Positions 1 to 6,116 of a DNA stretch of 6,128 bases are shown piece after piece. This DNA comes from an uncultured Clostridia bacterium. Its GTDB lineage: Bacteria > Bacillota > Clostridia > Oscillospirales > Acutalibacteraceae. Under the pieces are notes generated by a model. It did not search any database and was not told the DNA's origin. It saw only the letters and a program-made list of their open reading frames with translations. The translations under genes were made by a program, and so were the position numbers. How positions within the stretch are numbered: the first letter of the stretch is position 1; the number at the start of each line of letters is the position of its first letter. The stretch covers positions 1-6,128 of the forward strand of contig CALBKQ010000032.1 of the NCBI GenBank assembly GCA_937895645.1, written 5' to 3'.

Positions 1-788
1 TGTTCAACCTTTTCTTCAATTACAGTTGAAACATCAACGGTTTGTTCATATTTTTCACCGTAATCATCTTCATAGGTGATTGTGATTTTACCTTTGACTT
101 CGCCTAAAGCGTCATCATCAATACGAAGATTTACAGTACCTGTACTACTTGTTGCGGGTTCAATATTACCAACAAATGTGCTCCCACCACTCTGCATCTT
201 ATCAACCTCGAAAAGAAGAGTGCAGTTATAAATTGTACTTTTGCCCGTGTTCATAAGTTCAACTGCAACGGTTTGCGTATTGCCCTGAACAACTTTTTTA
301 GGCAGAATCGCACCGCTATAACTCAATTCAACAGGCTGACGCACATTTACTCTTACTGTATCATTTGAAGAATATGAATTGTAATTTTTGTCTTCATATT
401 CCGCTGACACTTGTAAATCGTGTGCACCGATTGTGGCGGTGTTTGTAGCCATAACTTCAACAGTCCAGGTATATGTGTAACCAGCAGAAACGGATTTCAC
501 AAACTTTGTAGGCATTCCCGTTGTGATGATTTCACCGCTTGGGTCAGATAATGTGAGTTTTATGTTGTAAAGTGCTTTTGTTGAACTGTAATTTTTAAAC
601 GTAATTTGAAGTTCAGTTTTTGAATCGGGTGAAATACTGTCATTTGCAACTTTATAACTTGTCACCATAAATCGTGGTGTTGAGTTATCAATTACGATTT
701 CTTTTTCCATTTCACCATCTGTTGCAAAAACAGAAACGGGGGTAAGCATAAAAATTAAGCAAAGAAGAAGTGCAATAAATTTTTTCAT
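1..788 (-). CDS. Secreted protein with tandem Ig-like (CARDB / COG1361-like) beta domains, 3' end outside window
   Basis: This reading frame is open from an ATG at 788 to the left edge and gives 262 residues with no stop, so the C-terminus is missing. Residues 1-22 form a clear Sec signal peptide: MKK, then a hydrophobic core, then VFA before Thr23 as a likely signal peptidase I site. There is no lipobox cysteine. The mature part is rich in beta-strand-forming Thr, Ser and Val and contains two related segments (about 38-150 and 151-258). Each has the alternating pattern of extracellular Ig-like domains of the CARDB/NEW3/COG1361 type, for example 'VELMNTGKSTIYNCTLLFEV' followed by 'GNIEPATSSTGTVNLRI'. 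The family call is from pattern recognition, not a search. It lies 12 nt after the permease and is surely co-transcribed. A role as the extracellular partner of the ABC transporter is inferred from position; a C-terminal membrane anchor may lie beyond the window. Confidence 0.85.
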   Translation of the reverse strand, partial: MKKFIALLLCLIFMLTPVSVFATDGEMEKEIVIDNSTPRFMVTSYKVANDSISPDSKTELQITFKNYSSTKALYNIKLTLSDPSGEIITTGMPTKFVKSVSAGYTYTWTVEVMATNTATIGAHDLQVSAEYEDKNYNSYSSNDTVRVNVRQPVELSYSGAILPKKVVQGNTQTVAVELMNTGKSTIYNCTLLFEVDKMQSGGSTFVGNIEPATSSTGTVNLRIDDDALGEVKGKITITYEDDYGEKYEQTVDVSTVIEEKVE

Positions 789-794
789 AAATTT

Positions 795-801
795 CACCTC
801 T
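795..801 (-). promoter_or_regulatory. Ribosome binding site of the secreted protein gene
   Basis: AGAGGTG lies 6 nt before the ATG at 788. Its first base is the last base of the permease stop codon, so terminating ribosomes sit right on it and translational coupling is likely. The same 7-mer with the same spacing precedes the permease gene. Confidence 0.85.
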
Positions 802-3650
802 TATAACTCTCTTATGTTATCAACAATACTATTTTTCATTTCCTTTTTGATTTTAAGGTAAAGGTTAAGACTGCACATTGAGAAAAGCAGTACACAAATT
901 ATTACGGCAGGCCATATTTCAAAAGTGTTTAAAATATTATCGTTGATGCCTTTAATGATAATGTGTGCAACGATATAGCCGATAAAACCTATACCGCAAC
1001 CCCAACTGAACATTGAAACAAGTTGTCGTACATAAGATATTGTAATCTCTTTAACAGATGCACCAACCGCACGAAGAGTGCCGATTTCTTTTTTACTTTC
1101 ACGGATTTTTGCAGTAAGAGCATTATTCACAATACTCGCACAGATTGAAAAGAAAAGAATTACAATAGCAAGTAATGAGATTATAAGTATTCTCATATAT
1201 GACAGATGTTCTTTGTCGTGTGCATATCCTGACTCTGCTTCAAAGTTGCCTGCAACCAAAGATTCAAGGTAACTGGTTGCGGCTGCATCAGCATCATCAT
1301 CAAGTTTACCGTCATAATCTATAAATAAGCGTTCATAATCAACAGGTGAACCTGCAACTTTTTCTAATCCTGTTGTAGTTGTAAAAATGCCAATGTGATA
1401 AGGGGAAAACATATCTCTTGCTCTGAAATCTCTTGGTAGTGTGATAATTGCACCGATTTTAACTTCTTTGTCGTAAACAGTTAAATTTCCGGGTATCATA
1501 TAGTCGCTTTCCGGAGTTTCTGTAGCATCAGAAGTAATAGTGCGAAGATTTATTGTGTCACCTGCTTTGTAATCAAGTTTTTGAGGTGCGTACATTTTAT
1601 AGCCTTCTCTGTGAAACCAATCAGGCAATTCATTACCAAGATTATAAAGACCGTAAGAGTAAACCACATTATCTTTATCAAAAGAAAGTCCTAATCCGAT
1701 TTTTTCATAAGCAACAAGAATTATTTCTTCACCTGAATTAAGTTTATCTATATTGATTTTACCATCAATCACTTCAAACTGATTTTCATACTTTTCAAGA
1801 ATCTGCTCATCATAGCCTATCATATACATTCGGAACAGTTCTTGTTGTGATTTTGATTTTTCTTTAAGTTCAAGGTAATAATTGCTTTCGCCGGCGAGCC
1901 AAATATCACGTAATTCTTCAAAGGTTAATCCTTCGAGTTCATCTTTGGTGCGATTGCCTGCTTCCGACCAATAACGGTCTTGCTCCAAAAACTCTATTAA
2001 GGTCATATAATCAGAATATTCGTCAACAGTTAAATATGATATACATTCTTTATAACCGTGAACATTTGTAAATTTAGGGTAGTCAAGAATATCTTGTATC
2101 GTATTCAAGTCAATTTTTTTGTCCATATTCGGAAAATTGAGTCCGGGAATAGCAGTTGCATAAATTTTTCTATCTATAACATAGTCAGACGAGTTGTAAA
2201 CACTCCACATACTGTCGCCCATTTCTGTTTTTAGTCCGTCCAAGCCGAAACAGGACATAAAAATTGTAAGAGCAAGAATAATAGTTACGCCGATTTGTTT
2301 CCCTTTATAGAATTTTATACTGCGTTTTGCAAGAAGTTTTGGAACATTGAACTGCTTTTCAGTTTTAATCTTCTTGCGTTTCATTTTGCGAGTAAGTTCA
2401 ACATTTCTGATTGCCTGCATAGGTGAAATTCTTGATGCTTTAAAAAGTGGAATCATTGCAGCAAGCATAACACAAACAACGCTTATTGCTGCACTGCCGA
2501 AAAGCACCTTAAAATCAGGGATAAAAATATATTCTTCACCCATAATTGTTGCAAAAAGTTTTACACCAAAATATGAAATTGCAATACCGATTGGAGCACA
2601 AATCAATGCGATTATAAAAGTCTCTCTACCAAAAATATTGATAATTTGTCTTCTTGTTGCACCAACTGCACGAAGCATACCAATTTGTTTGCGTCTTTCC
2701 TGAAGATTAGTTGAAAACGCATTGATAATACCAATACAAGATGCAAGCATAAGCACAACAGCAAGTGTAATTGTGAGAATTGACGAGTTAACCACCGAAC
2801 TGTTTATATTGTAATAATTAGAAGTTACGTGGGTAGTCATGTCAAAAACACCATCTGTACCCAGTTGTTCTCTGTATGTAGCAGTATACTTAAAGAGAAA
2901 ATCGTGGTCAAAAACGCTTTCTTCCCAAGTGAAATCACCATCTTGTAATGTTACTGTGTTTTCAATAGATTCTTCTGTAGGGTTAAAGTAAAGGGCTAAA
3001 ATTTCTTTACCACCTACATCAACTTCTTCCTTGTCGCTTACAAATGCTGCCGCCATTGTAGGAAGAAAGTCGTTATAAGTCTCAAGATTTTTTCTTTTAT
3101 CTGTAAGAATACCAACGATTTTGTATGTTTTTTCAGTTGCGGTTGTACCAAAATCTGTTGCGTTGGCATTAAGAACAGAAAGAGAAATTTCGTCACCAAC
3201 TTTTGCATTTATACCAAGACGGAGTGCGGCGTCTGATTCTAACGCAATTTCACCTTTATTTTCAGGGTATTTGCCTTCTTTGAGTGCTATATAATAAAGG
3301 TCTTTCGCATTATCGTCAAGCCAGGCAATAGGTGTGCCTTTGTCGATTCTTTCTTCATCGGTATAAGCATAACCGAGAATGTGAGCATAACCATATTCCC
3401 CAATATAACCGTCCTTTACACCACCCTTAACATCGAAAAACTCAGGTGGATTAAAGTAATAGCCGTAATAATTACCTATGTTGCGTCTCTGAAATTCTTC
3501 GTTTGAAGACTGATTGCAGGAAATGAAGAAAAGAGTACCTGATGAAAATACAATTGCAAGAATAATGCCGATAATGAGAATGGTATATTGTTTGCGTCTT
3601 TGTTTCAAATTTCCCAATGCAAGGGAATTGATAGTGAGTTTCTTTTTCAT
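801..3650 (-). CDS. ABC transporter permease, FtsX/MacB type, duplicated 4-TM units with two large extracellular domains
   Basis: The product is a 949-residue membrane protein, the likely membrane partner of the ATPase just upstream. It has two FtsX-like halves. Half one has TM1 (about 22-43), an outside MacB-like domain (about 44-288), TM2-4 (about 289-313, 343-367, 382-405) and the motif ISPMQAIRN near 408-416. Half two has TM5 (about 452-470), a larger outside domain (about 471-818) and TM6-8 (about 819-843, 876-899, 911-934). After the second and sixth helices come the matching cytoplasmic motifs ERRKQIGMLRAVGA and ESKKEIGTLRAVGA, the hallmark of this family. Eight helices fit a fused SalY/LolC-like permease rather than the ten-helix BceB type. 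The frame extends upstream to a GTG at 3659, but that GTG is part of the Shine-Dalgarno sequence, so the ATG at 3650 is chosen. Proteins of this type move lipids or peptides or act as mechanotransmitters; the substrate here is unknown. Confidence 0.93.
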   Translation of the reverse strand: MKKKLTINSLALGNLKQRRKQYTILIIGIILAIVFSSGTLFFISCNQSSNEEFQRRNIGNYYGYYFNPPEFFDVKGGVKDGYIGEYGYAHILGYAYTDEERIDKGTPIAWLDDNAKDLYYIALKEGKYPENKGEIALESDAALRLGINAKVGDEISLSVLNANATDFGTTATEKTYKIVGILTDKRKNLETYNDFLPTMAAAFVSDKEEVDVGGKEILALYFNPTEESIENTVTLQDGDFTWEESVFDHDFLFKYTATYREQLGTDGVFDMTTHVTSNYYNINSSVVNSSILTITLAVVLMLASCIGIINAFSTNLQERRKQIGMLRAVGATRRQIINIFGRETFIIALICAPIGIAISYFGVKLFATIMGEEYIFIPDFKVLFGSAAISVVCVMLAAMIPLFKASRISPMQAIRNVELTRKMKRKKIKTEKQFNVPKLLAKRSIKFYKGKQIGVTIILALTIFMSCFGLDGLKTEMGDSMWSVYNSSDYVIDRKIYATAIPGLNFPNMDKKIDLNTIQDILDYPKFTNVHGYKECISYLTVDEYSDYMTLIEFLEQDRYWSEAGNRTKDELEGLTFEELRDIWLAGESNYYLELKEKSKSQQELFRMYMIGYDEQILEKYENQFEVIDGKINIDKLNSGEEIILVAYEKIGLGLSFDKDNVVYSYGLYNLGNELPDWFHREGYKMYAPQKLDYKAGDTINLRTITSDATETPESDYMIPGNLTVYDKEVKIGAIITLPRDFRARDMFSPYHIGIFTTTTGLEKVAGSPVDYERLFIDYDGKLDDDADAAATSYLESLVAGNFEAESGYAHDKEHLSYMRILIISLLAIVILFFSICASIVNNALTAKIRESKKEIGTLRAVGASVKEITISYVRQLVSMFSWGCGIGFIGYIVAHIIIKGINDNILNTFEIWPAVIICVLLFSMCSLNLYLKIKKEMKNSIVDNIREL

Positions 3651-3656
3651 AATTTT

Positions 3657-3663
3657 CACCTCT
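3657..3663 (-). promoter_or_regulatory. Ribosome binding site that fixes the permease start
   Basis: AGAGGTG lies 6 nt before the ATG at 3650. The GTG of this motif is in frame with the permease and could be mistaken for a start codon at 3659; using it would leave no ribosome binding site of its own at proper spacing. Confidence 0.85.
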
Positions 3664-3672
3664 CACTATTTT

Positions 3673-4362
3673 TCACATATTGTCAGGTGACTTTGTGTCT
3701 TTCACAATTTTACCGTCTTCAATTGTGAGAATTCTCTCTGCTTGTTCTGCAACATGCAAATCATGAGTAACAAGAATAAGAGTAACGCCTAACTGTTTAC
3801 TCACATATTTAAGAAGTGATAATACTTCACGACCACTTTTACCGTCAAGGTTACCTGTTGGCTCGTCTGCGAAAAGAATAGCAGGTCTGTTAGCCAATGC
3901 TCTTGCAATAGCAATTCTTTGTTGCTGACCACCTGAAAGTGCAGATGGCAAGTGGTCAAGTCTGTCTCGGATGCCGAGCATATCAATAATTTTATTAATA
4001 TATTCTTCGTCAGGCTTTTTACCATCAAGCATAACAGGAAGAAGAATATTCTCATAGCCTGTTAATTCCTGCACAAGATTATATGCCTGAAATACAAATC
4101 CGAACCGACGTCGGCGAAGAATTGAAAGTTGATTGTCATTATATGATGAAAGTGTTTTATCACCATAATAAACATCACCACTTGTTGCGTTTTCAAGAGA
4201 ACTTAAAACATGAAGAAAGGTTGATTTACCTGAACCTGACGGACCTGTGATTGCACAGAATTCGCCTTGTTCAAAACTAACGGTGATATCGTCAATTGCC
4301 TTGACAACATTATCTCCGCTTAAATATTCTTTTGTGAGATTTTTACATTCAATAATGTTCAT
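3673..4362 (-). CDS. ABC transporter ATP-binding protein, LolD/MacB/SalX family
   Basis: This 229-residue protein is a complete nucleotide-binding subunit that would dimerise under the membrane and drive the permease encoded 22 nt downstream. All catalytic elements are present: Walker A GPSGSGKST at 40-48, Q-loop Gln92 in FVFQAYNL, signature LSGGQ at 142-146, Walker B ILFADE at 162-167 with catalytic Glu167, D-loop around NLD 171-173, and switch His200 in LVTHD. The DEPTGNLD run and the total length are typical of the LolD/MacB/SalX group, whose partners are FtsX-type permeases that work by mechanotransmission or extrusion. The ATG at 4362 follows a strong AAGGAG site. It is the first gene of the second transcription unit. 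Subfamily and substrate cannot be settled from the ATPase alone. Confidence 0.96.
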   Translation of the reverse strand: MNIIECKNLTKEYLSGDNVVKAIDDITVSFEQGEFCAITGPSGSGKSTFLHVLSSLENATSGDVYYGDKTLSSYNDNQLSILRRRRFGFVFQAYNLVQELTGYENILLPVMLDGKKPDEEYINKIIDMLGIRDRLDHLPSALSGGQQQRIAIARALANRPAILFADEPTGNLDGKSGREVLSLLKYVSKQLGVTLILVTHDLHVAEQAERILTIEDGKIVKDTKSPDNM

Positions 4363-4369
4363 AAAAACA

Positions 4370-4375
4370 CTCCTT
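4370..4375 (-). promoter_or_regulatory. Ribosome binding site of the ABC ATPase gene
   Basis: AAGGAG lies 7 nt before the ATG at 4362. Its position also limits promoter choice: a transcript starting near 4372 would lack an intact site, which argues against pairing the upstream TTGACA (4401-4406) with a -10 around 4379-4384. Confidence 0.88.
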
Positions 4376-4391
4376 TTGATTTTGTACCTTT

Positions 4392-4419
4392 ATGATACAA
4401 TGTCAACCTTTCATTTAAG
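4392..4419 (-). promoter_or_regulatory. Probable activator-dependent promoter of the ABC operon
   Basis: On the minus strand TATCAT (4392-4397) matches five of six bases of the sigma-A -10 box. At 16 bp spacing the -35 position holds CTTAAA (4414-4419), only three of six consensus bases. A transcript would start near 4385 and leave a leader of about 22 nt with the ribosome binding site intact. A good -10 with a poor -35 is typical of promoters that need a bound response regulator, and a candidate operator lies just upstream. The perfect TTGACA at 4401-4406 is probably a coincidence or an alternative element, since no -10 fits it without cutting into the ribosome binding site. No start site has been measured. 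Confidence 0.55.
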
Positions 4420-4438
4420 TGACTTTTGTCTTAAGATT
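4420..4438 (-). promoter_or_regulatory. Candidate response-regulator operator upstream of the ABC operon
   Basis: Reading the minus strand, AATCTTAAGA (4429-4438) is identical to a 10-mer upstream of the regulator gene's own promoter (6119-6128). It contains the 8-bp palindrome TCTTAAGA. Overlapping it is GAC-AAAA-GTC (4421-4430), an inverted repeat, and a second CTTAA follows 16 bp after the first and runs into the -35 position. The location directly upstream of a weak -35 suits an activating OmpR-family regulator. Binding is inferred. Confidence 0.5.
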
Positions 4439-4442
4439 TTGT

Positions 4443-4481
4443 AAGAAAAGAAAATCGGATACAAATAAACTGCACCCGATT
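4443..4481 (-). terminator. Intrinsic terminator after the histidine kinase gene
   Basis: The minus-strand transcript forms a 12-bp stem between 4470-4481 and 4453-4464 with a 5-nt loop (UUUAU, 4465-4469). The base half of the stem holds the GC pairs; three pairs in the upper half and one lower down are G-U wobbles. The 3' arm runs into UUCUUUUCUU, a U tract broken by two C residues. The hairpin starts 4 nt after the kinase stop codon, so it should end the regulator-kinase transcript and separate it from the ABC operon. The wobbles and interrupted tract may allow some readthrough. Confidence 0.72.
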
Positions 4482-4485
4482 GGTA

Positions 4486-5385
4486 TTATAGTTTTAAGTT
4501 TGCATCAATTATTGGGAAACACACTGAAAAGCGAAGTCCGTTTTTACCATTTTCAACGATAATTGTACCGTGATGTTTTTCTACAATTGCTTTTGTTATT
4601 GAAAGACCGATTCCTGCACTGTCTGGTGATGCATTTTCGGTACGGTGAAACCTTTTGAAAAGCAACGGTAATTCATTTTCAGGCACTCCGCCACCGTTAT
4701 CTTCAATAGTTACGCTGACACTCTTTTCGGTCTGTTCAATAATCACATCAATTCTGCCGTCAGTGGTTGTATGTTCGCAAGCATTTTTAATAATATTGCC
4801 AAATGCTTCTCGAAGCCACGACTTGTCGCAACGAAAAACACCCTTACCATTAATATTTATTTGCTTTTGTGGAAACAATGTGCAGAACTCGGCTTTAAGT
4901 TCTTCAAGAACAAGTGAGATTTCAGTTTCTTCAAAGTTCATTACATAAGTATCACTGCGGATTTTTTCAAGTTTCAGCACATTATGTATTAACTTTTCCA
5001 TTTTCTCAACGAGTATAAGTTCTTTTTCAGTATAATTTGTTGGGTTTGAATTGTGCTCCATTTCACAGTAAAGGCGAAGTCCTGCAAGTGGAGTTTTTAA
5101 CTGATGAGAAATGTCAGAAATAAATTCAGTATTATTTTTTGCCTCTTGCTTTGTGTATTCTCGTTCTTGCACAAGTCGGGTTTCAAGTTCGAAAATATTG
5201 TTCTGCAAATGTGCTACAGCACCATCTTTTGTGCTCATTTCTATAACGATATCGTCTTTAATAAATTTGTTAATATCTTCTGTAAGTTTACGGATTTTCT
5301 TCTTGTTTATAATATGGATTGTGAGCAGAACAAGGCAGATTACAATAGCAAGAATTAAACTTATTACAAGGATTTGTTCTTTCAT
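4486..5385 (-). CDS. Sensor histidine kinase with one membrane helix and minimal sensor region
   Basis: This 299-residue kinase should autophosphorylate and pass phosphate to the regulator encoded just upstream. A single membrane helix spans about 5-26 and is followed by KKKIRK, placing the rest in the cytoplasm; only about four residues are outside. A linker with coiled-coil character (about 57-84) leads to the HisKA motif SDISHQLKTPL with phospho-acceptor His94. The HATPase domain has an N box (Asn197, Asn201 in GNIIKNACEH), G1 box DNGGG at 229-233, F box LFKRFHR at 242-248 and G2 box GIGL at 258-261, so all catalytic parts are present. The frame extends to a GTG at 5418, but the ATG at 5385 is chosen because GGGAGG lies 9 nt before it. 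It starts 4 nt after the regulator stop. With no outside sensor domain, input through the membrane or a partner protein such as the neighbouring permease is likely but inferred. Confidence 0.94.
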   Translation of the reverse strand: MKEQILVISLILAIVICLVLLTIHIINKKKIRKLTEDINKFIKDDIVIEMSTKDGAVAHLQNNIFELETRLVQEREYTKQEAKNNTEFISDISHQLKTPLAGLRLYCEMEHNSNPTNYTEKELILVEKMEKLIHNVLKLEKIRSDTYVMNFEETEISLVLEELKAEFCTLFPQKQININGKGVFRCDKSWLREAFGNIIKNACEHTTTDGRIDVIIEQTEKSVSVTIEDNGGGVPENELPLLFKRFHRTENASPDSAGIGLSITKAIVEKHHGTIIVENGKNGLRFSVCFPIIDANLKL

Positions 5386-5389
5386 AAGG

Positions 5390-6049
5390 TCAATCCTCCC
5401 ATTTGTACCCGATACCACGAGCAGTTACAATGTGCTCTGCACCGATTTTATCACGAAGTCGGCTTATGTGAACCGATAAGGTGTTGTCATCAATAAAATT
5501 ACCGTCACTATCCCAAATTTTCTCTAAAAGTGAAGCACGAGTTACAATCGCACCGTTGTTTTGCATAAGAGTTCTCAAAATATGAAATTCAGTAGGGGTA
5601 AGGAACAAAGTTTCATTATCTTTTTTTACAGTCATATTTGAAATATCAACAGAAATGTCACCGATATTATATGTGGTGGTTGCAGGTTTGCGACGAAGTA
5701 ACGCACGGATTCTTGAAAGCAGTTCTAAAAGTCTGAATGGTTTTGTAACATAATCATCTGCACCTGCATCAAGGCCACGGACAATCTGGAATTCCTCATC
5801 ACAGGCAGTAAGAAATAAGATTGGTGTTTCTGTATCAGTTGAACGAATAAAATTGCAAAGCTCAACTCCATTACCATCAGGCAACATAACATCAAGAATT
5901 ACAAGGTCAAAAGTGTTTTTAGTAAAAATTTTCTTACCCTCTAAACAGTTACATGCTGGAATTGGCTCATAATCTTCTTTTGTAAGAAGTTCGCACAAGC
6001 CCTCACGAAGAAAAACATCGTCTTCAACAACTAAAATTCTTGATTTCAT
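5390..6049 (-). CDS. OmpR/PhoB-family response regulator
   Basis: This 219-residue DNA-binding regulator is the cognate partner of the downstream kinase. The receiver domain (about 1-115) has the acidic pocket Glu9-Asp10-Asp11, phospho-acceptor Asp53 in LVILDVMLPDG, switch Thr81 and Tyr100, and the conserved Lys103 in TKPF. The C-terminal winged helix-turn-helix (about 125-217) shows the family landmarks LTPTEFHILRTL, VTRASLLEKIW, the recognition-helix region NTLSVHISRLRDKIG, and the wing ending RGIGYKWE. Length and layout are normal for the family. The frame could extend 20 residues upstream to 6109, but that region holds the promoter, and the ATG at 6049 gives the standard N-terminus 'MKSRILVVEDD'. 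Its likely targets are its own promoter and the ABC operon promoter, which share a 10-mer. The receiver contains five cysteines, including Cys33-Asn-Cys35, which is unusual but of unknown meaning. Confidence 0.95.
   Translation of the reverse strand: MKSRILVVEDDVFLREGLCELLTKEDYEPIPACNCLEGKKIFTKNTFDLVILDVMLPDGNGVELCNFIRSTDTETPILFLTACDEEFQIVRGLDAGADDYVTKPFRLLELLSRIRALLRRKPATTTYNIGDISVDISNMTVKKDNETLFLTPTEFHILRTLMQNNGAIVTRASLLEKIWDSDGNFIDDNTLSVHISRLRDKIGAEHIVTARGIGYKWED
5395..5400 (-). promoter_or_regulatory. Ribosome binding site that fixes the kinase start
   Basis: GGGAGG lies 9 nt before the ATG at 5385 and is embedded in the last codons of the regulator gene, whose stop codon ends at 5390. 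This arrangement couples translation of the two partners and rules in the ATG over the upstream in-frame GTG at 5418. Confidence 0.85.
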
Positions 6050-6052
6050 ACC

Positions 6053-6061
6053 ATCACCACC
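6053..6061 (-). promoter_or_regulatory. Weak ribosome binding site of the regulator gene
   Basis: GGTGGTGAT ends 3 nt before the ATG at 6049. Its GGTGG lies 7 nt from the start codon and GGTGAT matches the distal part of the anti-Shine-Dalgarno complement. It is weaker than the other sites in the window, in keeping with modest expression of a regulator. Confidence 0.6.
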
Positions 6062-6080
6062 AATTTTGATTATCAATATA

Positions 6081-6109
6081 ATTATATATCTGTTCTTATA
6101 TGTTTTCAA
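6081..6109 (-). promoter_or_regulatory. Sigma-A-type promoter of the regulator-kinase operon
   Basis: On the minus strand TTGAAA (6104-6109) and a perfect TATAAT (6081-6086) are separated by exactly 17 bp. Transcription would start near 6074 and leave a leader of about 25 nt before the ATG at 6049. The near-consensus boxes suggest substantial basal expression of the two-component pair. Confidence 0.85.
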
Positions 6110-6116
6110 TTAAAAT

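Noticed and set aside
2347..2703. Plus-strand 118-residue hydrophobic open frame
   Set aside because: It lies wholly opposite the permease membrane helices, has no convincing ribosome binding site, and its hydrophobicity mirrors the codons of the real gene.
3801..4055. Minus-strand 84-residue frame inside the ATPase gene
   Set aside because: It is an alternate frame of the ATPase, whose own frame carries all ABC motifs.
801..4362. Classification as a BceAB-type bacitracin/lantibiotic resistance transporter
   Set aside because: The two-component neighbourhood is similar, but the permease has two equal four-helix units and two large outside domains rather than the ten-helix, single-large-loop BceB layout, so resistance function is not asserted.
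4401..4406. Perfect TTGACA as the -35 box of the ABC promoter
   Set aside because: The only -10 candidates at 16-17 bp (CAAAAT, AAAATC) are weak and would start the transcript within the ribosome binding site; the TATCAT alternative fits better.
4247..4444. Plus-strand 65-residue frame reaching into the ABC promoter region
   Set aside because: It overlaps the ATPase N-terminus and the regulatory region, shows no initiation signals, and has an implausible product.
4655..4948. Plus-strand 97-residue frame opposite the kinase catalytic domain
   Set aside because: It is a shadow of the HATPase region; no ribosome binding site or recognisable domain was seen.
5111..5479. Plus-strand 122-residue frame spanning the kinase-regulator junction
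   Set aside because: It is antisense to two well-supported genes with intact motifs, and its Ser/Ile/Leu-rich product is typical of antisense translation.
6050..6109. 20-residue N-terminal extension of the response regulator
   Set aside because: The extension would be encoded by the promoter and leader, and the receiver domain is complete from the ATG at 6049.
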